From contig MU270045.1 in NCBI GenBank assembly GCA_021432635.1, positions 584,867 through 648,866 of the forward strand: 64,000 nt of DNA, given 5' to 3'. A program made the position numbers and the translations under genes. The notes under the pieces were generated by a model, which searched no databases, was not told the DNA's origin, and saw only the letters and a program-made list of their open reading frames with translations. The stretch is from Thozetella sp. PMI_491 (Eukaryota; Ascomycota; Sordariomycetes; Chaetosphaeriales; Chaetosphaeriaceae). This document shows, in pieces, positions 10,892-22,239 of the stretch. Numbering within the stretch: the first letter of the stretch is position 1; each line of letters opens with the position of its first letter.

Positions 10892-12418
10892 ATGCCTCCA
10901 TCCCTCCCCCGCTTCCCCAGCGGGCCAAACACCATTTCACCTTACCACCAGCAGTTCCCGGGCCATTCCCAGCATGCGACCGGCCACCCGCCGAGCCTGG
11001 GCGGCAACGCCCCTTACCTGAACCCAAATGCTCAGGTAAACCCATTCACTGCAAACAGCAACTTGCTGGGCCTTGCCGGAGGTCTGAATGGCGGTGGTTT
11101 CGCTGAGTCCGGCCTGGCCAGCCATGCCGCGAGAATGGGGTTCGCCCACGCCGGCGCGCTACAACAGCAGCAGCACGGCCAGCAGCACGGCCATGGCCTC
11201 CTGGAACATGGCGGCAGGCATCAGAAGAGCCGGATACGGGAGGTGTGGAAGCACAACCTCCACGAGGAGATGGCGAACCTGCGGGACCTGGTAGACAAGT
11301 ATCCGTACATTGCTATGGTAGGATCGACATTGCGAGGCTCCTGTTGGATAACCTTCCGGCGCTGATCAACTTTCTTCTCTCTCACACAGGATACCGAGTT
11401 TCCAGGCGTCGTTTCTAGGCCAATGGGTGGCTTTCGCGGCAAGAGCGACTATCACTACCAATGCCTCCGCACCAACGTGGACATGCTCAAGATCATCCAG
11501 ATCGGCATCACGCTCTTCAACGAAGACGGCGAGACGCCGCCCGCACGGCCACACTCGACGGACGTTATGGAGGTCCCCGGGCGGCGGAATGGCGCCCACG
11601 GCCCCATGCCCTACGCGTGGCAGTTTAACTTCAAGTTCTCGCTCAAGGACGACATGTTCAACCAGACCTCGATCGAGTCGCTCCAAGCTGCCGGGATCGA
11701 CTTCAACCTCCTCGAGCGCGACGGAATCGATCCCCACGAGTTTGCCTCATTGCTCATCCCCTCCGGCCTGGTTTGCTTTGATAATGTCAAGTGGCTCAGC
11801 TTCCACGGTGGTTACGACTTTGGGTACCTGACCAAGCTTCTCATCTGTCGGCAGCTACCCAATGATGAGGTCGAGTTCGACCAGATAATGAAGCTTTACT
11901 TCCCCTCGACCTTTGACGTTAAACACCTCATGAAGCACGCGATTCGGCTCCACAATAGTGGCATGCTCACACCAGCCGACGCAGGCGCCAGCGAAGTCTT
12001 GCAGAAATTTGCCGAGAAGTCAGGTCTCGAGAACATCGCCGAGGCACTCAAGATCAAGCGAGTTGGCAGCGCACACCAGGCCGGCTCAGACAGCTTGCTG
12101 ACGGGTAAGGTCTTCTTTGCGCTGAAGGACAAAATCTTCAACGGCGAGATACCGGACGAGCACATCGGGAAGGTGTGGGGACTAGGCATCCCGGATTACA
12201 GCCAGCAAAATAACGACAACAACCACTCACCCGGCGATGCGGCCGCGCAAAATGGCGCCCCCAGCACGCCAAACACAGGCAGCGTCGGTCTGGTGACAAC
12301 ACCCGCGGCCACTGCGCACAACACCAACGGCGCCAGCGCTATGGGCATGGGACCCATGACCCCCGGCGGCGGCGGCGGCGTGTTTGGCCAGTTCGCTTTT
12401 GGTGGATCCAACCGATAG
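10892..12418 (+). CDS. caf1: Ccr4-Not deadenylase subunit Caf1/Pop2
   Basis: DEDD-family 3'-5' exoribonuclease of the Ccr4-Not complex that shortens poly(A) tails in the cytoplasm. Exons 10892-11317 and 11390-12418 (72-nt intron) give 484 aa. The N-terminal 120 residues are a Gln/His/Gly-rich fungal extension. The nuclease domain begins near SRIREVWKHNLHEEM. Catalytic motifs are intact: DTEFPG (D143, E145), FHGGYDFGYL (D285) and HQAGSDSLL (H371, D376). The intron falls exactly between M142 and D143 of the first motif. A Ser/Asn/Gly-rich tail of about 75 residues follows VWGLGIPDY. An in-frame ATG at 10814 would add 26 basic residues; I prefer MPPSLPRFPSGPN because it lies closer to the conserved part. 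Confidence 0.96.
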
Positions 12419-13345
12419 ATGGTTGGGGCAACAGGAGAAAGAAGGGAGAATCAGAGACGTCGATTGGGAGAGCGACGGGATGCCCAGACCGTTAAAAAGA
12501 ATACCCCAACAAAAGGCTTAATCGGTTGATATCCCGGCCCGTCGTAGACCCGACCTTCCTCAGCAATGCTCTGTCCCTGATGCTCCGTGGTGGCCTGGCG
12601 CTCCTGGCGCGCCTGCACTCTCGCCCCTTCCTTTCCTCTCCCTTTTCCAAGAATCCTCTCGTACTATAAGGAGTTATGAAAATAAGGCTAGGAAGGCTGG
12701 GCGGATGGGAAATGGTATCTTGGGAGGCCCTACGTGTCAGACTTTCGAAGAGAGGTTTGCGTGGCCCTTCTGGTTTTGTTGTTGTTGCCGGAAGGGACAG
12801 AAGAAGCCTTGCTCGTACACCATCCTGCGTTGCCCCTTTATGTATTTTTATGGTTGAAATGTGGTGGTATCCGCGGACGGGGCGAACGCTGTTGTGTTTA
12901 TACCTAGGTAGAGAGAACTTGAGGGGCAGGCGTTGTTGATATATCACGGACATGCTGCACCTTCATCTCCTGCTTTCCACGCGTCCTTTGGCACGTCGCT
13001 GCGATACGAGGTTACCTCGTCGTGATGGTATAAACAGTCAGGCCCACGCAAGGAGCCTCATCCAAAGTAGATTTACTGGGATACAGCCATACAGGAGAGG
13101 TGGATTCCTTACGCCTAACACCTCGCCTTTAATATTTGGGAAAGGCGATCGCCTGTCATAGTGTAGCTGTACCATCAAGTGCCTAACCCTTCCTGTAGCC
13201 CAAAAGCCCAGCGCCGCCTATGCAACCGGAAGACAATCCGCCGCCTTCAATTTGTTATCGTGTTCCTGAAGCAACTTCAATGCCCGATCATCTTGTCCTT
13301 CGACATCGGTTACCCCTCTTAAACGTCAACTGTCTGTTCTCACAT
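12419..13345. other. Convergent 3' flanks of caf1 and gid9
   Basis: About 930 nt between convergent stops. Small ORFs on both strands lack protein-like character. No RNA gene or repeat was recognised. Confidence 0.4.
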
Positions 13346-14892
13346 TTAGGTAATGAATACCTTGCGGGTCTGCCCCCAGGCGTATTGTTGGCCTGTGACA
13401 AGGTCTTTGATCTGACCAGATGGCAGCCCCGCTTTAGAGGCGTACTCTTCGAGGCGAGCTTTCCCATACGCTCGATTGTTGGGCAGCAAGCGCAAATCAT
13501 GCTCAACATGGCTCTTGCTGTGGTGAGCGTACGGCACTGTGCGTGCGAGCTCGTTCAGCTCGGTCGAGCAGATGGGGCACACGTTAGTGATCAAGCTGGT
13601 TCCGTGGCCAGGCTGCGAGCCGCTCGTGGCATGGCTTGCGTGGCAAGCTGGTGTTTTGAGTGCTGACAGACCCGATGAGAGTGCAGTGTGCAGTATGGGG
13701 AAGGGAGGCAATCCGAGGAGTTGGTTGTGGACTTCGACGAAGTGCTCCGCGAGTGTGGCCCACCTATCGGGACTGTACGCCGTCGCGTAAGGTTCGACAG
13801 TAGTGTCCGCACGGTGTGCAAGAAGACCAGCGATCTTGATCACATCGTCGGGGTACGTCTCCCGGTAGGGAGCAAGGAACTTCTTGGCATGCTCGATGGC
13901 CTTGTTGGGGGTACCACTGCGAAGAAGCTCGATGAACTGCTGGCAGCGGAGCATGAACTCGAGTTTAGACTAGAAAGAGCCGGGATGTTAGCCACTGCTT
14001 TTTGTCTTTCCCAAGCGCACCCAGGCCAGTCCCGGGTGGTACTTGTGCTGTCACCTTGTTCGGGTTGGTAGCTACCATGGCTGCCAGCCCGAAGCAGATA
14101 TCTGCGTACCTCCATCTTGCGTAGCTCCTTCTTGTTGTCGCTGCACCAACCCAGCGCCTCCTGGACACTGCCCTCCAAAAGCGACTTTCGGATACGGTCC
14201 ATGGCCACAAAGGTATCGATATCGACCAAATCTTGCATACCACGTTGCTCGGCCAATGCCGTCGCTGAGGCGTTGAAACCGTTCCGCAGCAGATAGTCCA
14301 CCAAGAGACGGTCCAGACGCTTTCGGGACCACGTCTCATACCGCACGTCGTCAACGGTATACATATCGTAGACCTCGCGGAGGTGGGAGGCCCGGGCGTC
14401 GACCTGCCGGTGCAAGCTGGCCTCCTCGTCGGCGTGGGCAGCAAGCTTGCGCTTCATACCGCGCATACGCGCCAGCATAGCATCGAGATTCTTTACCACA
14501 TCTTCGGGAGGTATTTTCCCATTCAGAGAGCCCGTAGCTGTCTCCTTCAGCAGGTTCTTAACCGAAGCAGATTCCTTCTCGAAAGTGAAATGTGCGGAGC
14601 GGAAGTTCTTGCGAAGAAGCTCGTAGGGAAGCCGGAGGAGAGGTTGGTCCTGCGGTCGACGAATGAACCGGGTTAGCGGTAGCTTGGAGAAGTCACAACA
14701 AATGAATAATCGGCTACTATTGACATCCGACTGCGAGCCGCGGGAGAGAGGGGGTCGGGGGGGAGATCTAAGCCTCAGCCCCTGCTTGCCCGCTGGGGTC
14801 GAAGCTAAGGGTCAAAGCTGCGGCCGAGCAGTGCAACTCACGAGATAGAGATGATTCTCATGGTTTATCTTGGAAGCTTCGTGATGTGACAT
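13346..14892 (-). CDS. gid9: GID/CTLH ubiquitin ligase subunit Gid9 (Fyv10, MAEA-like)
   Basis: RING-like catalytic subunit of the GID/CTLH E3 ligase, which in yeast drives turnover of gluconeogenic enzymes. Minus exons are 14892-14842, 14649-14110 and 13969-13346, giving 404 aa; both introns fall between codons. The first exon encodes [18 protein letters not shown] helical N-terminal part ([20 protein letters not shown] onward) precedes LisH and CTLH segments at about 120-215 ([32 protein letters not shown]) and a CRA region. The C-terminal RING-like motif starts with CPIC near 327, followed by [10 protein letters not shown] and LLPNNRAYG. The end KVFIT resembles the usual KVYIM. The 140-nt intron 2 is longer than most here. 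Convergent with caf1, divergent from cbf1. Confidence 0.95.
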
Positions 14893-16600
14893 GATGGTTT
14901 GTCCAAGGCCTTGCACCGAGACAGGTGTTCAAGGCTGCACATTGGTGATTCAAGAACCTCGCGAGGCTTCTGTCGTCCCGGGAGAAACGATGCCGTCAGG
15001 GTGGAGGGGGTGTCGTCGGGACAAGGAAGGAGCCGCGTTAGTGGGTCGCTTTATAGAAACACACCTCCCTAGCTCCACTCCCGCAAACCCCCTTTGCCGA
15101 CCGATAGAAGGCCGCGGCGCCACAGGTGCTAAAAGGTGCCTGGAGCTGAGGGGAAGGAACCTGCCAAGGAGAGATGGCTCACTGCTCCCCCTCTTCCCTT
15201 CCTCCTCCTAAAATCAGTTGAGACTTTGATGGATGCTAGAAGCTACATGAGCTGATAAAATCTGCGATCGAGGGGAAGGACTCGTGCCGCTCTGTACGCC
15301 CTTGTGTTAGCTGGTGGCGAGGCAAGGTGGCCTGCATTATCTTGTGTTGCCCTGGTGTCAGAAGCAACATGCAGCGACCTGCACCGTTTCTCAAAGCGGC
15401 CCCTGCCCGGGTTGCCTCGCCGTGCCTGTCTCCCCCAGGGCTCTACCGACGCACAAGGTCTTTGTTGGTGCTGTTGGCGCTGTTGGTGTGTTTCATTGAA
15501 AGAACCTACTCGCCTACTCGGGTACTTTCATGGCTTAGCCGGATAGGAGTGGCAAGACGGGCGACTTCCAAAAGCCATGGCACCGATGAAGGCGAGGCAC
15601 AGGTACGGTATCTTGCTGTACGGCCGCTTCTGCAGGGGAGCAAGTATGAAGTAGGCAGGGCGGGTTTGCCGCCTCGGTCCAGCAGGTAGATGCACAGACT
15701 CAATATAGCCACCAACTTAACCTACTGGGCCTTAACCCAATCTCCCGCCTCATTCTGACAGAATCTACCTCCAGGGGACATGATTGCGAATACCGACCCA
15801 GCTCGCATCCAAAATGACAACTGAATCACCCTCGATAAGTTCCCACAGCTGTTGGCACTTTGATTCGCTGTCTGGGGCAAACACAGGAGCCAAGCAGGAC
15901 TGCAACATGCCCGATGTCAGCATTTGCGGCACCGTCATTCGGGTCAAGTCGATATTGTCTGGTTGGCACGCTGTCCTATGGTTCGCCGCCCTCTTCCCCG
16001 TGTATTGCTGGCTATCTACAACTGTGAACCACAATTCTAGAAGCTGTCCTCTCAAGTGTCATCTAAGGTGCCGAGAAAGGGTACTCATTGGGAAGCTGCA
16101 ACATAGCATCGCATTGTACGTGATGAGCTGCCCTGGCCGCGCCCCACCCCCCCAGCAGAAAGGGCCTGTAGGTTGGGCGAGCAAGACTAACTGCGATGGA
16201 TGGGATCCTGCTGGGTCAAGGAGCAACACGCCCCCCGCCCCCTCCCCCCCGGGAAGACTGGACTCCAAACACGAGGATGGTGATGTTGGGTGTAGAAACT
16301 CGCTGCTAGGACGGGCAGATAAACATATCAGCCTTATTGGCCGCCTCGTCGTAGCATCACAACAACTTCATCAGGCGGGGGGTAAGCACAGGGAAGCATG
16401 CGACAGTTGGTGGCCAACCGCTCAAAAGTCCTTCCCAGCGTAACACGTACTACCACCCCTCTCTACCTCTGATGGAGCTGTAGGGACGCTCCTCCCCATC
16501 CCGCGAGATCTCGGATTTTAAGCCTTGTCAGTCTGCTCGGCAGTTTCCAGGAAAGCTGTAGCGTGTGACTGGTAGGGGGGGGCCCGTTTGTTGACGTGGA
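14893..16600. other. Intergenic region between gid9 and cbf1, gid9-proximal half
   Basis: Includes the gid9 promoter. Plus-strand ORFs near 15304-15689 and 15784-16443 have short hydrophobic runs but no family resemblance, overlap ORFs on the other strand, and are not called. No repeats of note. Confidence 0.35.
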
Positions 16601-17690
16601 TGTGGGATGGGGGAGGGGGTCAGCTCGATGAGACGGGAGAGGGGGGCTGAAGGAGGGTAGCTGGAGGGGGCCAGCAGACCTGGGGGGCTTTGTCAAATGA
16701 CAGGCGCTGAGTGAAACATTAAAAATGTCCTTTTGGTGACACGTGGGAGCAGCCAATTCTATACAAGCTGGACGGTACAGGGTAACTCGGGCTTCGGTCC
16801 AACGACGAAAAGGAGGAAGAAGAAAAGGGGGAAGCGTGGCTGCCCAGCCCGTCGTTGGAGGTTGGTCGCTGACTTGCTGGGATATAGGTAGTGGCCTCAC
16901 GCAATTACGGAGTACCTACAAGCCGGCCGCTGCAATCGGTCGAATCCCATCCCGCAGCCTCCATGATGGGAAAGTACATACATAGTAGCAGTGAGAAGAG
17001 GACGGCCGGGGAGGAGGGAAGGGGGGGGTGGAAGGGTGGGCGAGGCCGGGCGCTGGCCCACAGAAGCGAGTGTGAGATCAGACAGCGCTGACCATCCCTC
17101 CCGCGGCGTGTTGGTTGGTGATGGGGGAGGGGAGGCAGATTTGACAGTGAATTTGTGCAGGTCTCATTGCCCAGAGTCTTTCCAAATGTCTCGCTAGGCC
17201 CCACTTCTGCCTATCGGATCACAAGCATGAGCGTGCAGCTTGCGCAAGCGAGGAAAAGTGGGTGCCTGAGGAGCCAACTCGCGGGACAGCCCAGCTCAAA
17301 TAAGAGAGAGGGAGGGGAAGGGGGGTATTTAATCCCCGTGACTTCCCAGCTTCCATTCACGTGGTTTCTCGTCGCTCTCTCACCTGACCTGCGCCGCCGC
17401 CTGCCCCATCTTGCTGCCAACGCCCGCCCTCGAGGTCCGGTAACGTGCGGCATCGAGATTAATTACTTCGAAAAGGAGATTTGCAACTCCCTTTTACACT
17501 CGGACCAAGACTCTGGGGTTTTTGTGTAATTTTTTTAACAACTAATCCGCGTTTTTGTCGTCGCCATCTTTGCGACGTGGGTCTCTGCTTGCGCCGCGTC
17601 CTAGTGACTGATCGCGAATCTACATATACAGAACACGTGCAAAGGCTCGTGTCAAGCACATGATCTGAGAGCGAAGTGGTTTGACGCAAT
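16601..17690 (+). promoter_or_regulatory. cbf1 upstream region with three CACGTG E-boxes
   Basis: Palindromic CACGTG hexamers occur at 16740-16745, 17358-17363 and 17634-17639. CACGTG is the core site of Cbf1-type bHLH factors, and the gene downstream encodes one, so autoregulation is a reasonable inference. The last box lies 52 nt before the proposed leader-intron donor. No other gene is supported in this stretch. Confidence 0.5.
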
Positions 17691-18087
17691 GTAAGTCAGC
17701 TGTGCCGGTCTTAACAATATTTTCATCGTCGCATCATATCGCATCATATCGCATCGCACCGCATTGCATCGCATCGTCCCTGCTCCTTGGCGAGGTGAAG
17801 AGGAGTGGTAGCAATGCTTCTCAACCAGCCTTTCAAAGACGGGTCGGACTCGCTAGGGGAGCCGTTTGGACTCGCCCGCCAAGATCCGACTAAGTTTGCT
17901 GACTTGAGATTCACTCACTACAACGCTTGCCAAGGAGTTTACCACGATGCCATCACCTGCCCCTTTATTTTTAATCCTCGTCCTCCTGTTTCTCATATTC
18001 AGAATGTAGCGCATACACAGCCTCCCGCGAAATACCATTTTTTTCTTTTTACCCCTTCCGATCGCACAGACTGACAAACCATTGTAG
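17691..18087 (+). other. Probable 5' UTR intron of cbf1
   Basis: A strong donor GTAAGT at 17691 and a CTGAC branch-like site (18071) with acceptor TTGTAG ending at 18087 define a likely 397-nt leader intron, ending 57 nt before the cbf1 ATG. The interval holds GCATC-type tandem repeats and a short ORF at 17805-18074 that would be removed by splicing. Confidence 0.45.
17732..17781 (+). repeat. Degenerate GCATC tandem repeat
   Basis: Repeated units of the type GCATCATATC and GCATCGCACC, grading into GCATT and GCATC, about 50 nt long. It lies inside the proposed cbf1 leader intron. Confidence 0.8.
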
Positions 18088-18144
18088 AATAAATATCCTC
18101 ACCTCTCTGCCACGCATTAGCCTTGTGCTGCGCAGCATATCGCC

Positions 18145-19165
18145 ATGGCTGAGGAAGTCGCCATCGAGCAAACGGACCTTGGATTGGTTCACTCTAGCCC
18201 TGGAAGCAAGCGGAAGCGCAATGCAGAGTCAAGCTCGCCCGACTCGCGCCGTTCCAAGCGGAATGCACCTGCCGCTGCCATGACGGCAGATGATGCGGAG
18301 GCTTTCCTCGAGAACACCGTCAGCATTGCACAGGCTGCCCAGGCCCAGGCCCAGACTGCCCAGGCTGCAGCTCAAGATCATGCCGATGTCGTCGACTTCA
18401 GCGCCCTCGCCCAGGCCACCGCCGACCACAACGATGTTGCCGACAGCGCTGCTGTCGCTTCAAGCACCGCTGCTGCCGCTTTGAATCTCTCCTTCCCTAC
18501 TCTCCATGTCCCGCCCAGCACAGAGGAGACCTTTGCCGCTCAAGCTGCCGAGCAGCAGCAGCATCCCCCTCACCATCATCAGCCACACCCGCAACACCAC
18601 GCCCCCATCCATGACAACTCGTTCCCGGATACTCCGGATGGTCTTGGGGCCCAAGCAGCTGCTCCTCAGATGTCCCAGATCAACGGCATTGTCCAAGACA
18701 ACCCCCGGTATTCCGCACCTCCCAAGCCCGCCGTGGGCTCTGAGGAATGGCACAAGATGCGCAAGGACAATCACAAAGAGGGTGAGATAAGCCTAGCAAG
18801 GTTGCACATGCACAGTGCCATACTGACCCAATTTCGTTGCAGTGGAGCGTCGCCGTCGTGAGACGATTAACGAGGGCATCAACGAGCTAGCCAAGATTGT
18901 TCCCAACTGCGAGAAGAACAAGGGATCTATCCTTGCTCGTGCTGTTTCCTTCATCCAGCAGCTGAAAGAAAACGAATCTCAGAACATTGAGAAGTGGACG
19001 CTGGAGAAGCTGCTCACAGAGCAGGCCATTGCCGAGCTCAGCCAGTCCAACGACAAGTTAAAGCAGGAGTGTGAGCGGCTGTACCGTGAGCTCGAGACCT
19101 GGAAAAAGGTAGCCCAGAGCGCAGGCCTCCAGCCACAGAAAGAAGAGGTCAGCGCCGAGAACTAG
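18145..19165 (+). CDS. cbf1: bHLH transcription factor Cbf1 (centromere-binding factor 1-like)
   Basis: Nuclear bHLH factor. The yeast homologue binds CACGTG at centromeres and at promoters of sulfur and methionine genes. Exons 18145-18781 and 18843-19165 (61-nt intron) give 319 aa. The first 200 residues are Ala/Gln-rich, with AQAQ and a His/Gln/Pro stretch (EQQQHPPHHHQPHPQ), probably disordered. The basic region reads KDNHKEVERRRRETINEG and keeps the His, Glu and Arg that read the E-box; then come helix 1, the loop and helix 2 (GSILARAVSFIQQLKENE), and a leucine-rich coiled coil to the end. The intron splits the basic region between HKE and VERRRR. The start MAEEVAIEQ is in good context (CGCCATGG). 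Confidence 0.95.
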
Positions 19166-20587
19166 GTGAGCTGGGCAGGACCTCTTTGAATCTGGGCACT
19201 TCGCATTCAAATATGCACCGGTTAAGAGAACATAAAGGGGGAGTGGGAGGGGTTGCAGCAGCCCGCTCAGCTGCACAGGATAGACTTCCTATCCCCCATC
19301 CTCCCCTCCCAGTCCTCAAGGCACCACTATTTCTCGGACACCCACGAGCCCGTCAACATCTGCAACAGCAGCCTAGTCGACTACCGGACCGCTCCGCCCC
19401 GCGCTTCTTGCTATTTTTTTTCTCTTTTTCTCTTGTTCTTTCATGGAATCCGTTAGGGTAATACCCTGGTGCCACCCTCACCTCAGATTAGTCTTTTGCA
19501 TTTCGACGGCAAAGGGCCAAGTGTTTCCGCCTTCTGGACTTCGTTTCGGAGGGTTGTCCCGCTCGCTAGTTTCCGATCGCGCTTCTGCTTTTCGGCGTCA
19601 GACACTGTAGAGAGCGCCCGGACGGCCATGCAAGATGGCCTACCAGTGCGCCTCCAGCATCTGTAGCGTCTTGCTTGCTAATGGGACTCAACCGAGGAAA
19701 AGGAGAGGCGGCGACCAAGCAGGACTGCGCTGAGCACACGAAGGCGCGCTGTATACCTATGAGCTAGCTAGAGTGATTTCCTCAATCAAAATAATATTGA
19801 AGGCCCGAAAAGACGAGGAGGCGCTTTGCTTTGTGGTTCGCTGTCGTGCGATTGTGTAAATGGATTCCGCATCGCTAAAGCCGGTTGCTGGTGCCGGTTT
19901 TTGTTTATGGTGCCCACCGTCCGTGGTCTTCATGCGAGCGAAGTCGGCAGGACCGGGCCGGCGCCTACGATACTAATCTCGGCCGACTAGGATAAGGCGG
20001 GACGGCTATCGCTCGAGCAGCCCCGCCCTCCCCCCGACCCGAGAGCTTAAAGCTTACCCCTGGAGAGCTCCCTGCCAAGCGCACTGGGCCAGAGAAGTGG
20101 AGGGGACCCTGAATGGGCACGCACGCTCGGAGTTCCTTGGTATGATATTCACTGAGCATTGGGCCCCACGTGTGCGAAACAGGGCCTCCCAGGGCAGCCT
20201 TTTTAAGCTCTCCGGCAGCGGCAAGAGGATATGCGCTAGCTTCGTGACGTAACAGCTCCTCCCCCCGTCCCGGGTACCTCCTTCCCCGCTTCAAGCTCCT
20301 GAGAGCTCCCTGATAAGCCGCCTGTACCCTCCCGGTCTTGCATAACCTCGTCGCTTCTCCCCCCCTCCTCCATTCCAGCTGCCTGCCTTCGCCGCACCCC
20401 TCGCCCCGAGACAGGAACCATTGCCCAGTTATCACCAGCCGCCGTCCAGCCCAATTGGCAGGATCACGCACCCGGAGACGCGCCGGCCACACACCTTTCC
20501 CCCCTACCCACCCTCCCGCCGCCAACCATTCCGCAGATCCGCAGGTTGCCGCTTGCCCCCCCGGGACGCCGGTATTAAAAAGGGAAA
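19166..20587. other. cbf1 3' flank and GABA transaminase promoter
   Basis: No coding region is supported. The stretch has T-rich DNA after cbf1 (19411-19435) and a CACGTG at 20167-20172, about 415 nt upstream of the transaminase ATG. The final 250 nt are pyrimidine-rich, as is common in fungal leaders. Confidence 0.4.
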
Positions 20588-22239
20588 ATGGCTGCTCTCC
20601 GGGCCAGCTCCAGCCTGCGTGCCGTGACCGTATCGGTATCCGGCCCTGCCAGGTCCTCTCTCTTCTCCAAAGCTTCTGTCCCGCGCATGTCGTCTCGCGC
20701 CTTCGCCTCCACCGCCAGAATGTCCTCCTTCCTCCCCTCCGAGGCTCAGGGGCCTTCCCTCAAGACAGAGCTTCCCGGGCCCAAATCCAAGGCGGCCATC
20801 ACCGAGCTCACCGAGGTCTTCGATACCCGCAGCGCGAACCTGATCGCCGACTACACCCAGAGCTACGGCAACTACATCGCCGACCCCGATGGCAACTTGT
20901 TGCTTGACGTGTATGTCGTTCTCCCTCTGGATCACGAGGCCCCTCCCCGCACCTTCCTTGTTTCCAGCCGGCTGGTGACCCGCATACTGCACTCTACCCA
21001 ATAAGTTTTGCTTATTCGCCCTCTAGGTATGCACAGATCGCCTCGATCCCGCTCGGCTACAACAACCCGGCCCTGAGGAAGGCCGCCCAGAGCGACGAGA
21101 TGGTAAACGCCATCATCAACCGCCCCGCCCTAGGCAGCTTCCCCTCCCACGACTGGGCTCACATCCTCAAGACGGGCATCCTCAAGGTTGCGCCTAAGGG
21201 CCTGGATCAGGTCTTCACGGCCATGGCCGGCTCAGACGCCAACGAGACAGCCTACAAGGCTGCGTTCATGTGGCGCCGCCAGCGCGAGAGGGGCGGCCCC
21301 AATGTCGAGTTCACCCAGGAGGAGATGGAGAGCGCCATGAATAACGCCACCCCCGGTGCTTCCAGCCTCAGCATTCTCTCCTTCAAGACGGCCTTCCACG
21401 GCCGCCTCTTCGGCACCCTCTCCACCACGCGCTCCAAGCCCATCCACAAGCTCGATATTCCCGCCTTCGACTGGCCCCAAGCCACCTTCCCCCAGCTCAA
21501 ATATCCCCTGGAGGACCACGTTGAGGAGAACGCGGCCGCCGAGAAGGCTGCACTCGAAGAAGTCGAGGACCTCATCCTTAACTACCACGTGCCTCCCGCA
21601 GCCGTCATTGTCGAGCCCATCCAGTCCGAGGGCGGTGACAACCACGCGTCGCCTGCCTTCTTCCGGGGCCTCCGTGAAGTCACCAAGAAGCACGGCGTGC
21701 TACTGATTGTCGACGAGGTGCAGACCGGCGTCGGTGCTACGGGTAAGTTCTGGGCTCACGACCACTGGGATCTTCCCACTCCCCCAGATATGGTTACCTT
21801 CAGCAAGAAGGCCCAGACAGCTGGCTTCTACTACGGCAATCCGGAACTGCGGCCGAACAAGCCGTTCCGCCAGTTCAACACATGGATGGGCGACCCGGCA
21901 CGCGCACTTCTATTCCGCGCCATAATTGACGAGATTGAGCGCCTGGACCTGGTGAGTAACACGGCCAAGGTCGGTGATTACCTCTTTGGCAAGCTCGAGG
22001 AGCTGGCCAAGAAGTATCCTAGTCAATTCGCCAACCTGCGCGGCAAGGGCCAGGGCACCTTTATTGCCTTCGACAGCTCGCACCGCGATGAGTTCTTGAA
22101 CAAGGCGAAGACCTTCGGCGTTAACATCGGCGGCAGCGGCGCCAATGCTGTGCGGCTGCGCCCGATGCTCATCTTCGAAAAGCACCACGCAGACATTTTG
22201 GTCGAGGCGCTTGAGAAGACTGCCAAGGCATTGTTGTAA
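20588..22239 (+). CDS. gta1: 4-aminobutyrate aminotransferase (GABA transaminase), mitochondrial
   Basis: PLP enzyme that transfers the amino group of GABA to 2-oxoglutarate, giving succinate semialdehyde and glutamate in the GABA shunt. Exons 20588-20910 and 21027-22239 (116-nt intron) give 511 aa. The first 45 residues are Ala/Ser/Arg-rich with no acidic residue (MAALRASSSLRAVTVSVSGP), a likely mitochondrial presequence; most fungal relatives I know of are treated as cytosolic or mitochondrial. Class III features are MAGSDANETAYKAAFMWRR, FKTAFHGRLFGTLSTT, VIVEPIQSEGGDNHA, LLIVDEVQTGVG and the PLP-lysine motif FSKKAQTAGFYY (K368/K369). Intron junction LDV-YAQIASIPLGYNN is in frame. No truncation is visible. 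The symbol follows yeast/fungal GABA-T usage and is provisional. Confidence 0.95.

Noticed and set aside
15304-16443. Plus-strand ORFs with short hydrophobic runs (possible small secreted or membrane proteins)
   Set aside because: Hydrophobic run not at an N-terminus with a clean signal peptide, no homology I recognise, and antisense ORFs across the same bases.
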